NCBI RefSeq assembly: GCF_002939385.1
Contig: NZ_MULI01000010.1
Location: 79,910 to 143,909, forward strand
Direction of reading: 5' to 3'
DNA from: Streptomyces sp. MH60
Lineage (GTDB): Bacteria > Actinomycetota > Actinomycetes > Streptomycetales > Streptomycetaceae
DNA length: 64,000 bases
Shown here: positions 17,477 through 25,954 of the stretch, one piece after another
Layout of the letters: each line of letters starts with the position of its first letter
Position numbering within the stretch: position 1 is the first letter of the stretch
Translations under genes and position numbers: made by a program
The notes under the pieces: model-generated
The model's input: the letters and a program-made list of their open reading frames with translations, nothing else
The model's database searches: none
What the model was told of the DNA's origin: nothing

Positions 17477-19180
17477 TCAGCCGCCCGCCTTGAGCAGGGC
17501 CGCGACCATCGGACCCGCGGTGTCGCCGCCGTGCCCGCCCTGCTGGACCACGCCCGCCGCCGCCAAGTCCCCCCGGTACGCGGTGAACCAGCCGTTGGGC
17601 TTCTCCTGGCCGTCGACCTCCGCCGAGCCGGTCTTCGCGCCGACGTCACCGCTCACCCCGGCCATCGCCTCCGCGGCGGTGCCGGACGCCGCCGTGTAGG
17701 ACATCAGCTCGCGCAGCGCGCCCAGCGTCTCGCCGGACATCGTGCGGGAGGCCGTGGCGAGCGCCCGCCCGTCGACCGACGGGGCGACCAGGTACGGCTG
17801 GTGGAAGCTGCCCGACTTCACGGTCGCCGACACCGACGCCATGTTCAGCGGGTTCATCCGCACCCCGCCCTGACCGATGAGGGAGGCGGCCATCTGGGCC
17901 TTGCTCTCGACCGGCACCCTGCCGTCGAAGGTGGACACGCCGACCGACCAGTTGTTCATGGACAGGCCGAAGACCTCCTTCGCCTGCCTCGTCAGGTCGT
18001 CGTCCTTCAGCTCCGGGGCCTGGCTGATGAAGGCGGTGTTGCAGGAGCGCGCGAAGCTCGCCTTGAAGGTGCCGTCCTTGATCTCGAACTTGTCGTCGTT
18101 CTGGAACTTCCAGCCGCCGTAGCTGAAGAACTTGGGGCACGGGTGCTTCTCGTTCACGGACGCCAGGTCCTTCTCCAGCAGCATCGAGGCCGTGATGACC
18201 TTCATCGTGGAGCCGGGGGCGAGTGAGCCGAGGAAGGCGGTGTTGAAACCGTGCCCGCCGTTGGCGACCGCGAGGACCTCGCCGGTGGAGGCGCGCAGCA
18301 GCACCACCGACGCGCCCTTCTTGCCGTCCACCTGCTTCTCGGCGGCGGCCTGGAGGGCGGGGTCGAGCGTCGTCTTCAGCGTGCCGGGGGTGCCCTTGCT
18401 CAGCTCCAGCAGGGTCTTGTCGGCGACTTCGCCCGCCCCCGACTCCTTCGAGCCCTTGCCGTCACCGGCCGCCTCGCCGCGCACCACGCGCAACTCGACG
18501 CCGGGGGTGCCGCCGGCCTTCTTGCCGTACTTGTCGCGCAGGCCGTCCAGGACGGTGCCGAGGGACGGGTACTTCGCGGCGGTGATCTCCGCGCCGTCCC
18601 GGTCCAGCGCCTTGACCGGCGGGTCGCCGGCCTTCCCGGTGACCAGCTTGTCGCCGTCCCTCAACTCCGGGTGCACGACGGCGGCGTGCCAGTCGACGCG
18701 GGGTTCGCCGTCGCCGTCCCGGCGGACGACGGTGAGCGCACTGTCGTACGCCAGCGGCTCGGTCGCCTTCTCGTAGGCGACCGTGGCCTTGACGGAGAAC
18801 GGGACCTTCTCCCCGGCCGGGGTGCCCGCGGTGAAGGTGGCGTCCTTGACGCGGGCGTCCTTGGTGTAGCCGGTGAGCAGGGCCTTGGCGGCCGCGGCGT
18901 CGTCGGTCGCGGCGGCCGCGCCGGACACGTCGCCCCGCTGCCAGGCGGTCAGGAACCGCTGGGCGGTCGAGGTGACTTCGGCCGCCGTCAGCGGGCCCGA
19001 CTTCGCCTTCTCCTCGGCCGCCGCGGACTTCGTGCGCGCGGTGTCCTCGCCGTCGGCCCCGCCGCCGTACATCGCGTAGGCACCGAATCCGGCACCGGCC
19101 ACGACCACGGCGGCGACACTGCCGATCACGGCGGGTTTCGTCCTGCGCCGCTCGGTGGCGGCGCCCCTTCTGCTGCCCAC
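17477..19180 (-). CDS. Penicillin-binding protein, class B-like transpeptidase with NTF2-like N-domain
   Basis: This is a 567-residue membrane-anchored transpeptidase: one helix near residues 17-40, a MecA_N/NTF2-like domain (TAAEVTSTAQRFLTAWQRGDV), a PBP dimer-like linker, then the penicillin-binding domain with S324-TMK, S379-CN and K516-TG. It cross-links peptidoglycan and should bind beta-lactams. The GTG at 19180 is chosen because GAGGAA lies 10 nt upstream and the in-frame DNA beyond it is a TTCGGTGCG repeat. It is a tandem paralogue of the next gene and a neighbour of ssgE, which suggests a role in sporulation-associated wall synthesis. Confidence 0.92.
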   Translation of the reverse strand: MGSRRGAATERRRTKPAVIGSVAAVVVAGAGFGAYAMYGGGADGEDTARTKSAAAEEKAKSGPLTAAEVTSTAQRFLTAWQRGDVSGAAAATDDAAAAKALLTGYTKDARVKDATFTAGTPAGEKVPFSVKATVAYEKATEPLAYDSALTVVRRDGDGEPRVDWHAAVVHPELRDGDKLVTGKAGDPPVKALDRDGAEITAAKYPSLGTVLDGLRDKYGKKAGGTPGVELRVVRGEAAGDGKGSKESGAGEVADKTLLELSKGTPGTLKTTLDPALQAAAEKQVDGKKGASVVLLRASTGEVLAVANGGHGFNTAFLGSLAPGSTMKVITASMLLEKDLASVNEKHPCPKFFSYGGWKFQNDDKFEIKDGTFKASFARSCNTAFISQAPELKDDDLTRQAKEVFGLSMNNWSVGVSTFDGRVPVESKAQMAASLIGQGGVRMNPLNMASVSATVKSGSFHQPYLVAPSVDGRALATASRTMSGETLGALRELMSYTAASGTAAEAMAGVSGDVGAKTGSAEVDGQEKPNGWFTAYRGDLAAAGVVQQGGHGGDTAGPMVAALLKAGG

Positions 19181-19282
19181 TGCGTCCCGTTCCTCGGTGC
19201 GTTCGGTGCGTTCGGTGCCTTCAGCGCGGGGTGTTTCCCGCGACGGCGACCACAGTAGGGCCATCGCGGCCGCCGGTTCGTG

Positions 19283-20914
19283 TCAGCCGCCGACTCGTAG
19301 CACGTCTGCGACGATCGGGCCGGCCGCGTCGCCGCCGTGACCGCCCTCCTCGGTCATGGCCGCCGCCGCGACGTCGTTGCGGAAACCGGTGAACCAGCTG
19401 TTGGAGACCGCCTGTCCGTCGACCTCGGCCGACCCGGTCTTGGCGCCGATGTCGCCGCCGAGCCCGGACATGGCGTTGACGGCGGTGCCCTGGGTGGCGG
19501 TGAGCCGCATCATCTGCTTGAGCTGGGAGGCGGTGCCCTGCGGCAGCCCCTTGGCGGTGGCCGGCTCGCGGTCGTCCAGGTCGAACGGCACCAGGTACGG
19601 CTGGCGGAACTCACCGGTGATGGCGGTCGCCGTCACCGAGGCCATGTTCAGCGGGTTCATCTGGACCTGGCCCTGGCCGATGGCGTTGGCGGCCCGGTCG
19701 GGGCCGCTCACGGCGGGAACCCTGCCGTCGAAGGAGGTGACGCCGGTCTGCCAGTTGTCCTGCCCGAGCCCGAAGCGCTCCTGGGCCTCCTCGGTCAGCG
19801 AGGAGTCGGTGAGCGGCTTCTCGTCGATGAGCTTGATGAAGCCGGTGTTGCAGGAGCGCATGAAGGTGTTGGCGAGCGTGGCGCTCTCGTTGGGCTTCAT
19901 GCCGGTCAGGTTCTTGAAGGTCTGGCTCTGCCAGGTCGCCGTGTCGGGGCAGGGCGCCGGGCCGTTCATCGAGGTCACGCCGTTGTCGATGAGCATGGCC
20001 GCGGTGATGATCTTCATGGTGGAACCGGGCGCGACCGTTCCCTGGAAGGCAGCGTTGAACCCGTCCGTGCGGTTGTTCGCCACGGCCAGGACCTCACCGG
20101 TGCTGGGCTTCACGGCGACCACGGAGGACTCCCCGTACCGCTTCACCGCCTTCTCGGCCGCCGCCTGCACGCTCGCGCTGAGGGTGGTGCGCAGCTTCCC
20201 GGGCTTGCCTTCGGTCAGCGTGAGCAGCGGGGTGTCCGGCGCGTCCGCGGCCGTGTGCCGGACCGCCAGCTCGATGCCGGGAGTGCCGCCGGCCTTGTCG
20301 CCGTACTTCTCCCGGAGTTTGGCGAGGATCGGGCCGAGCGAGGGGTACTTCTCCTTGCTCAGTACGGCACCGTCCCGACCGACGGCCTGGATCTGCGGGG
20401 TCGCCGACTCCGCGGTGACCAGGCTGTCGCCGTCCTTCAGGGCCGGGTGGACGACGGACGGCTCCCAGTCCACCAGCGCTCGCCCGCTGGTCTCCCCGCG
20501 CACCACGGTCAGCGTGCTCTTGTAGCTGAGCGGCTTCGTCGTCCCCCCGTACGACACCTTCGCCTTCACCGTGAACGGCACGGAGGTGCCGGCCGCCGTG
20601 CCCGGCGTGATCTCGACACCGCCGATGTGCGCGTCCTCGCCGTAGGCCGTCAGCAGCGTCCCGGCGATCGAGGCGTTGTTGGTGTACGACGCGGCGGTGG
20701 TCGCGTCGCCCTTCTCCCAGGCGGCGAAGAACTTCTCGCTCGTCTCCCCGACCTCGTCCGCGCTCGGCGGCCCGCTCTTGGCCTCCGACCCGGAGGACCC
20801 GGATCCCCCGCCCCCGTCCAGCGCCGACACCACGTTGTAGGCGCCGTACCCGGCACCGCCCACCATCACGGCGCACACCCCGCCTATGACGGCGACCTTC
20901 ACCCCCCTGCCCAT
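19283..20914 (-). CDS. Penicillin-binding protein, tandem paralogue
   Basis: The 543-residue protein has the same architecture as its downstream neighbour: an N-terminal helix, a Ser/Gly linker, an NTF2-like domain (SADEVGETSEKFFAAWEKGDA), and a transpeptidase domain with S298-TMK, S354-CN and K492-TG. Sequence around all three motifs is closely similar between the two (GAKTGSAEVDGQ in both), which indicates gene duplication. The ATG has GGAGGGGA upstream. The two genes are about 100 nt apart in the same direction and probably form one unit, with a promoter near 20930-20980. Confidence 0.92.
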   Translation of the reverse strand: MGRGVKVAVIGGVCAVMVGGAGYGAYNVVSALDGGGGSGSSGSEAKSGPPSADEVGETSEKFFAAWEKGDATTAASYTNNASIAGTLLTAYGEDAHIGGVEITPGTAAGTSVPFTVKAKVSYGGTTKPLSYKSTLTVVRGETSGRALVDWEPSVVHPALKDGDSLVTAESATPQIQAVGRDGAVLSKEKYPSLGPILAKLREKYGDKAGGTPGIELAVRHTAADAPDTPLLTLTEGKPGKLRTTLSASVQAAAEKAVKRYGESSVVAVKPSTGEVLAVANNRTDGFNAAFQGTVAPGSTMKIITAAMLIDNGVTSMNGPAPCPDTATWQSQTFKNLTGMKPNESATLANTFMRSCNTGFIKLIDEKPLTDSSLTEEAQERFGLGQDNWQTGVTSFDGRVPAVSGPDRAANAIGQGQVQMNPLNMASVTATAITGEFRQPYLVPFDLDDREPATAKGLPQGTASQLKQMMRLTATQGTAVNAMSGLGGDIGAKTGSAEVDGQAVSNSWFTGFRNDVAAAAMTEEGGHGGDAAGPIVADVLRVGG

Positions 20915-20953
20915 CGGCAGTCCCCTCCCCGTCAGGCCTTCCGCCCGCCTTCT

Positions 20954-20965
20954 TGAACGCGTTCA
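20954..20965. promoter_or_regulatory. 12-bp palindrome upstream of the penicillin-binding protein pair
   Basis: TGAACGCGTTCA is a perfect palindrome, extended by CTTC/GAAG flanks with a one-base bulge. It lies about 40 nt before the PBP start codon. A regulator-binding role is possible. The 2-bp centre rules out the usual actinobacterial LexA box, which has a 4-bp centre. Confidence 0.35.
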
Positions 20966-20985
20966 GAAGTAGTTGTAGGTGCACT

Positions 20986-21520
20986 CTATGCGCAGGGGGT
21001 GACCAGCGGTACGGGTGTTTCCGATTGGTGTCCTAAAGGAGACCGGGGCGCGGTGCGACGCCGCCGACCGTACGCATGGGGGGAGGAACGGGCTGAGCTG
21101 AGTCTGTCGACGAAGCCGAGTCCCGCGATCGTGGCCAGGGGTGCCACGTTGTCGGGACTTATCGCCGCCCGCACAGTCGTCAACCGTGGGTTCTGCCGCC
21201 GCCCGGCGGAGCAACTCGATCAGTGCCGACCGGGCGTATCCCTGGCGACGACAGTCGGGGGCGATGGAGTAGCCGATCTCGACCATGCCGACCTCGTCCG
21301 GCGGCCCGTGGAAGCCCGCGTGCCCCACGACGAGACCCCTGTCGCCCACGACCGCTTGCCGCACCATCCACTGCGCGCGGCCGGGGTCGGCGGCCATCTG
21401 GTCGAGCCGGAACCGCCACAGCCACCGTGCCGCATCGGTCACGAAATACTCGGTCAGCGAAACCCCGGCCACCCTCCCGGCTTCAGGCAGGTCAAGGGGC
21501 GTCCAACGATTTCGAGGCAC
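20986..21520 (-). pseudogene. GNAT acetyltransferase, frameshifted
   Basis: From a GTG at 21520 (GGGAAGG upstream) the frame reads as a GNAT enzyme: WTPLDLPEAG, WMVRQAVVGDRGLVVGHAGFHGPP, then the acetyl-CoA strand and loop IGYSIAPDCRRQGYARSALIELLRRA. Near 21180 the family-like sequence moves to another frame (TVRAAISPDNVAPLATIAGLGFVD), which soon degrades and stops at 20986. A 1-nt gain or 2-nt loss near 21180, and perhaps a second lesion near 21110, explain this. The product would lack the last strands of the fold. It lies at the edge of a lower-GC island and looks like a decaying gene. A sequencing error is the alternative. Confidence 0.7.
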
Positions 21521-21582
21521 CCGTGAACCTTCCCGGTCACAGCAGGGCCTGTTGGGGAAGTCAGATGGCGGAGGCTTCACGG

Positions 21583-21999
21583 CTACTGGTACTCGTCGTC
21601 GGGGCAGTCGGTTCGCCGCAGGTGTCCCAACGCTTCGTGACGAACGGTTCGTGGCAGGGTCACCTCCGTCCAGTCCCCGTCCAGGAGCATCCACACCCCG
21701 AAGAGGGCGTCGTTCTCGTTGTGCAGCAAGAGTTGCACTGCATGGGGGCACTTCCATGGCAGCGCCCCTAGCGCTCTGCGCAGTTTCTCTGGGTTGAGGT
21801 GGTTGAACGTGCCTGCGGCTACAAGACATTCGGCGCCCTGGAGGCTGCCTCCCCAGTGTCCAAGCTGTTGGTCCCCGCTGACCCGTTTCAGGCTACCGCT
21901 GCCCAAACCAGCATCGAAGGTATCGAGACTGACGATGTCCTCCAGTACCGCGTCTTCCAGATAACTGAACAGCAGCATGACATCGGTGAAGTCGCTCAT
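21583..21999 (-). CDS. Hypothetical protein, unrecognised
   Basis: This is a 138-residue acidic protein starting at ATG 21999 (GGAAGAG upstream). It begins MSDFTDVMLLFSYLEDAVLED and contains hydrophobic, Trp-containing strands (QLGHWGGSLQGAECLVAAG, PHAVQLLLHNENDALFGVWML). There is no signal peptide or membrane helix. I do not recognise a family with confidence. The size, acidity and alternating strands resemble small immunity-type proteins, but this is only an impression. Codon use is less GC-biased than in the housekeeping genes on either side. Confidence 0.7.
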   Translation of the reverse strand: MSDFTDVMLLFSYLEDAVLEDIVSLDTFDAGLGSGSLKRVSGDQQLGHWGGSLQGAECLVAAGTFNHLNPEKLRRALGALPWKCPHAVQLLLHNENDALFGVWMLLDGDWTEVTLPRTVRHEALGHLRRTDCPDDEYQ

Positions 22000-22197
22000 C
22001 AGTGATCTCTTCCGCGTTGAAGGCCCGGGTCAGCTTGCGCGGTCCTGTACACACTGACCACACCGTTCGTCATTGGAGCCACTACTGCCCGCCGGCCGGG
22101 ATTAGCTGGGACCCCACGCAGACTTGCGGCCCGTCCCATTGACTGGCGGTTTCAAGGGGGCGGGCCGTTTACCTGACTGGGTCGATTGCAGGGCTTG
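22000..22197. other. Short gene-free stretch inside the island
   Basis: About 200 bp with no convincing open frame, tRNA or strong hairpin. It presumably holds the promoter of the leftward gene that ends at 21583. Confidence 0.5.
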
Positions 22198-23178
22198 CTA
22201 GGTATTTCGCAAGCTGGTGACTGCATAGATTTTGCGTTCGCGCCCGCCAGCGAATTGCACCTTAGTGACCTCGACTTCGGCTTCCACTCGCTTGTTGAAG
22301 AATTCATGCAGAAGGGGGGTCAACTCTTCATCTGTACTAGCGCGGATGAGTTCTCCGCCGTCGGATCGAATCTCAACCTTGCCGTTGAATGAACTGGCCG
22401 CCCCTAGCCATCCTGTAATGGTAACAGTTTCCGATTCGGTGAATTCGCTAACCTCGCAAAGGTAACGGACTCGCTGTACTCCCGAAGGGCTCCAGTCGCT
22501 CCGCCTTACTTGGCCGCCCTGGGTATGCCAGGCGACTCGCAGCCCCACGCTCGCTTCGCTTAGGCCTGACGTCAGTGCGCCGATGTGCTTGAGGGCCCGT
22601 TGTCCGAGCGGTACGAGCTGTTCCGCCAGCATGTCATTGGTCTGGCTTGGCCCCTCCGAGAGATCCACGATGTCGAGTACCGTGTCTACGGCATCATCGA
22701 GGACCGTGCGGTTTTCTCTCTGAAGGTCAGGGAAGAGGCTATTCTCTGCCCAGTCAGGCTCGGGTCCATAAATGGTCAAGCCGAAAGACGAGGGGAAGAC
22801 TGTAGCTGCTCTGAGAGTAGTCGCGTCTCGAATATCCCGCGGGATGGAAGCGAAGCTGGTGGGTTTGCCAGTAAGGGCCTGAGCGACGGCGGCGACGGAC
22901 TCTTGCAGGTTCGTCAGGAACGGGCCAAGCGTCGAAACGGGAACCGTGTGTTCGGCCGTAGTCGCGCCTGTTAGGGCTACGTCAAGACGGCGGCGCTCGA
23001 TCTCTTCCTGCTCAACGTTCAGAGCCTGGAAAAGACGTCTACGCTGACGTGCAGAGAACTCTGCTGGTGTACTCGGCGCACCGTGTCCTTGATGCAGCGT
23101 GGCACTGCGAACCTGCCGCATCCAGTCTCGAAGGGCACGCTTGTCGGAAGGGTCGGGCATAGGCGCGTGTGACGTCAC
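22198..23178 (-). CDS. Unknown partner protein of the nucleotidyltransferase
   Basis: This is a 326-residue soluble protein whose ATG overlaps the stop of the upstream nucleotidyltransferase gene by 4 nt, so the two are translationally coupled. The N-terminal third is helical and basic (SARQRRRLFQALNVEQEEIERRR). The centre contains SSFGLTIYGPEPDW. The C-terminal third reads as a beta-rich module (VTITGWLGAASSFNGKVEI, EVEVTKVQFAGGRERKIYAV). No catalytic motif or membrane segment is visible. The family is not recognised. GC content is clearly lower than in the flanking chromosome, with many A/T third positions, which indicates acquisition by transfer. Confidence 0.8.
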   Translation of the reverse strand: MTSHAPMPDPSDKRALRDWMRQVRSATLHQGHGAPSTPAEFSARQRRRLFQALNVEQEEIERRRLDVALTGATTAEHTVPVSTLGPFLTNLQESVAAVAQALTGKPTSFASIPRDIRDATTLRAATVFPSSFGLTIYGPEPDWAENSLFPDLQRENRTVLDDAVDTVLDIVDLSEGPSQTNDMLAEQLVPLGQRALKHIGALTSGLSEASVGLRVAWHTQGGQVRRSDWSPSGVQRVRYLCEVSEFTESETVTITGWLGAASSFNGKVEIRSDGGELIRASTDEELTPLLHEFFNKRVEAEVEVTKVQFAGGRERKIYAVTSLRNT

Positions 23179-23741
23179 AGTCGCACCTCCACATAACCGC
23201 GCCGCATCTCACCCGGCAGTTCCCCGACTGAGTGAGCCTTTGTGCACTGCCATACTTCATCGTAGAGGCCAAGGTCCCTGTATGAGTCCCCTTCCCCTGG
23301 TTGGAGAAGGCTTGGAACCATCTGGGAGACGGGTACTCGCTTGGGGAGACGTAGCAAGAGGGCGTCAACGCGCATGTGGTGATCCACGCACCAGCCGCGC
23401 AGCGTGACGTCATCCAGGTAGGAGAGAGCTTCCGCGTCCAGGCGGTCGAAGACCTCAGCGCGCACCAGGTAGGTGACGTCCACGTCACTTGGGTCGGGCT
23501 TGCGCGAGACGAAGCTACCTCCTACCCACATGCGGCTGATCTCCCCTGTCCAGGCCTCGACGATGGCGCGATGCTGGGTCCATTCTTCCCAGATCGCCTG
23601 CCTGATCGCAGACCCTGTGGACGCAACGAACTCGTCGTGCATCTGTTCCAATGACATGGCGTAGCGGCCCGGCGGCAGCAACTCCGTGGCCAGGTCGGGC
23701 TCTGGCAGGTAACTCGTACTCAAGCGCACGACCCCCCTCAC
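23175..23741 (-). CDS. Predicted nucleotidyltransferase (DUF6932-like)
   Basis: This protein of about 188 residues has a polymerase-beta-type nucleotidyltransferase core: WVGGSFVSRKPDPSDVDVTYLV holds the GS motif and the D-x-D pair that binds Mg-NTP. The opening (LLPPGRYAMSLEQMHDEF) and the spacing match the DUF6932 pattern as I remember it. Such minimal nucleotidyltransferases occur in toxin-antitoxin and phage-defence loci, where they modify a partner protein or RNA. A third acidic residue may be the Asp in MRVDALLL. The start is uncertain (GTG 23741, GTG 23729 or TTG 23723, the last best spaced from a G-rich Shine-Dalgarno). It is the first gene of a two-gene operon. Confidence 0.75.
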   Translation of the reverse strand: MRGVVRLSTSYLPEPDLATELLPPGRYAMSLEQMHDEFVASTGSAIRQAIWEEWTQHRAIVEAWTGEISRMWVGGSFVSRKPDPSDVDVTYLVRAEVFDRLDAEALSYLDDVTLRGWCVDHHMRVDALLLRLPKRVPVSQMVPSLLQPGEGDSYRDLGLYDEVWQCTKAHSVGELPGEMRRGYVEVRL

Positions 23742-24099
23742 TCATGATCGGCCTTGCGATGTTACTGGGGATGAGTCACCTGGAGCCCTGACTCGGTGCA
23801 TCTCGTTACGACCCTGTGTTAGTCGTTCCCCGCAGTAGGAGCAGCCGCCTGTTACGGATGCCTGAGGACCGAGACCGCCGGCGTGGGTCCGGAGGGTTAG
23901 AGCATGGCGTGGGGATACGCAGTGCGCAGATAAAGGGCGCTGGCCGGGGTCTGTGGCTCGCGCAGACCACAAATCTGCTGAGGGCCGGCTCCAAGGCCGT
24001 CTCCGGGCCGTACGAGGGGGGCCAGCGACGACCGCCAACGGCCGACATCGGCCATAGGGGCACGGCATGCCGCCATGCCTCACTGGCGAGTTTCCCCAG
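23742..24099. other. Gene-free, hairpin-rich stretch downstream of pmt
   Basis: About 360 bp with no supportable gene; a 95-codon plus-strand frame lacks a ribosome binding site and family features. Several hairpins are visible: GTCTG/CAGAC near 23950, GGCCGACATCGGCC at 24040-24053, and a GGCATGCC palindrome at 24064-24071. They lie just beyond the pmt stop and may end pmt transcription, or belong to a small RNA. The stretch also marks the right edge of the lower-GC island. Confidence 0.5.
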
Positions 24100-25845
24100 C
24101 TAAACCCACGTATCCAGCCACATCCGGGCCCGCCACTCCTCCATCGGGATCGCCGTGCCCGTGTACAGGGGCCAGAAGTAGATGAAGTTCCAGGCGATGA
24201 GGAGGACCAGGACGCCCGCGCCCGTCGCGCCCGCCACGCGGCGGGTGTCGGTGCAGCCCGGGCGGCCGATGATGGCCCCCAGCAGCATCGCCACCGCCAG
24301 GCACAGGAACGGGACGAAGACGACGGCGTAGAAGAGGAAGATCGTGCGCTCCTGGTACATGAACCAGGGGAGGTAACCGGCGGCCACGCCGCAGGCGATG
24401 GCGCCCGCGCGCCAGTCGCGGCGGAAGAGCCAGCGCCACAGGACGTACAGGAGGGCGAAGCAGCCCACCCACCAGAGGAGGGGTGTGCCCAGGGCAAGGA
24501 CCTCGCGGGCGCACTTCTCGCCCGCGTCGACCGGGCAGCCGTCCGAGCCCGCCGACGGGGACTCGTAGAAGTAGGAGACCGGGCGGCCCAGGACGAGCCA
24601 GCTCCAGGGGTTCGACTGGTAGGTGTGCGGCGAGGTGAGGTGGGTGTGGAATTCCAGCACCTGGGTCTCGTAGTGCCACAGGCTGCGCAGCCAGTCGGGG
24701 AAGAGCCACGACCAGGAGCTGTGCGCGCCGTCCTTCGCCGCCCAGTCGCGGTAGTAGCCGCCGGTGCCGTCGGAGGGGGAGAGGATCCAGCCGAGCCAGG
24801 AGAGGACGTACGTGGCCAGGGCCACCGGGACCGTGGAGAGGAAGGCCCAGCCCAGGTCGTGGCGCAGTACCGCGCGGTAGGGGCGGTGGGCGCCCGCGAC
24901 GCGGCGGGAGCCGACGTCCCACAGCACGGCCATCACGCAGAACGCCGCCATGATGTACAGGCCGTTCCACTTGGTGGCCGCCGCCAGGCCCAGCATCAGG
25001 CCCGCCGCCAGCCGCCAGGGACGCCACCCGAGGCGGAGGGTCTCGGCGATGTGCGCGTCCGGGCGGACCCGGCCGTCCTCGTCCACCGGGAGCGCGGCGG
25101 CGAGCCGGGCCCGCGCTCTGTCGCGGTCGACGACCAGGCAGCCGAAGGCGGCCAGCACGAAGAACATCAGCACGCCGTCCAGCAGCGCGGTGCGGCTCAT
25201 CACGAAGTGCAGGCCGTCCAGCGCCATCAGGGCGCCCGCCAGGCACCCCAGGAACGTGGAGCGGAACAGCCGGCGGCCGATCCGGCACAGCAGCAGCACC
25301 GACAGCGTGCCGAGCAGCGCCGTCATGAAGCGCCAGCCGAAGGGGTCGAAGCCGAACAGCAGCTCGCCGAGGCCGATGACGTACTTGCCGACCGGCGGGT
25401 GCACGACGTACGCCGCGTCGGTCGGGATGGGGACGTTCCCGCCCGAGTTCAGGATCAGGTCGTTGGCGTTCTTGTCCCAGTTGACCTCGAAGCCGCGGTG
25501 GATCAGCGCCCACGCGTCCTTGGCGTAGTACGTCTCGTCGAATATCACCGCCTTCGGGCTGCCCAGGTTCCAGAACCGCAGCACCCCCGCGAGCAGCGCC
25601 ACCAGCAGCGGTCCGCCCCACGCCGACCAGCGGATCATCCGGACGGTGAGCGGCTTCGACAGGCCCAGGAACGCCCACAGGCGCGGACTCGGGCTCGTGT
25701 ACGGCGGCACCAGCCGGTCGCGGACGTCACCGGCCGCGGGCCCCGCCGCGTAGCCGAAGCGGCGCAGCCGCTGCTGCCAGGTGGGCGGCTCGTCGTGCGG
25801 GGCCTGGCCCTGCCGGGTGTCCGTGGAGGACGCGGTACTGGTCAC
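24100..25845 (-). CDS. pmt: Protein O-mannosyltransferase (Pmt, GT39)
   Basis: The 581-residue polytopic membrane protein is of the PMT/GT39 type. The first extracytoplasmic loop has the conserved acidic pair in VIFDETYYAKDAW, and PPVGKYVIGLGELLFG and ALDGLHFVMSRTALLDG follow. It transfers mannose from polyprenyl-phosphate-mannose to Ser/Thr of secreted proteins during Sec export; in S. coelicolor Pmt is needed for phage phiC31 infection. GTG at 25845 is the start; it is divergent from rsmI, an arrangement conserved in actinobacteria. Confidence 0.93.
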   Translation of the reverse strand: MTSTASSTDTRQGQAPHDEPPTWQQRLRRFGYAAGPAAGDVRDRLVPPYTSPSPRLWAFLGLSKPLTVRMIRWSAWGGPLLVALLAGVLRFWNLGSPKAVIFDETYYAKDAWALIHRGFEVNWDKNANDLILNSGGNVPIPTDAAYVVHPPVGKYVIGLGELLFGFDPFGWRFMTALLGTLSVLLLCRIGRRLFRSTFLGCLAGALMALDGLHFVMSRTALLDGVLMFFVLAAFGCLVVDRDRARARLAAALPVDEDGRVRPDAHIAETLRLGWRPWRLAAGLMLGLAAATKWNGLYIMAAFCVMAVLWDVGSRRVAGAHRPYRAVLRHDLGWAFLSTVPVALATYVLSWLGWILSPSDGTGGYYRDWAAKDGAHSSWSWLFPDWLRSLWHYETQVLEFHTHLTSPHTYQSNPWSWLVLGRPVSYFYESPSAGSDGCPVDAGEKCAREVLALGTPLLWWVGCFALLYVLWRWLFRRDWRAGAIACGVAAGYLPWFMYQERTIFLFYAVVFVPFLCLAVAMLLGAIIGRPGCTDTRRVAGATGAGVLVLLIAWNFIYFWPLYTGTAIPMEEWRARMWLDTWV

Positions 25846-25954
25846 CGCGCCATCGTAGGGAACCGCGCTGTGCACGTCCCGCGCATGGGCCTCCCGGGCG
25901 CGGATACGTTCCCCTTCCGGGAGGACAGGCCGGCAGGGCTGGGAGGATGGGGGC

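Noticed and set aside
20954..20965. LexA (SOS) box
   Set aside because: The palindrome has a 2-bp centre, not the 4-bp centre of the actinobacterial CGAAC-N4-GTTCG site.
23816..24103. Possible 95-residue plus-strand gene
   Set aside because: There is no Shine-Dalgarno, the composition is Arg-rich, and no recognisable family exists. The region is better explained by RNA-like hairpins.
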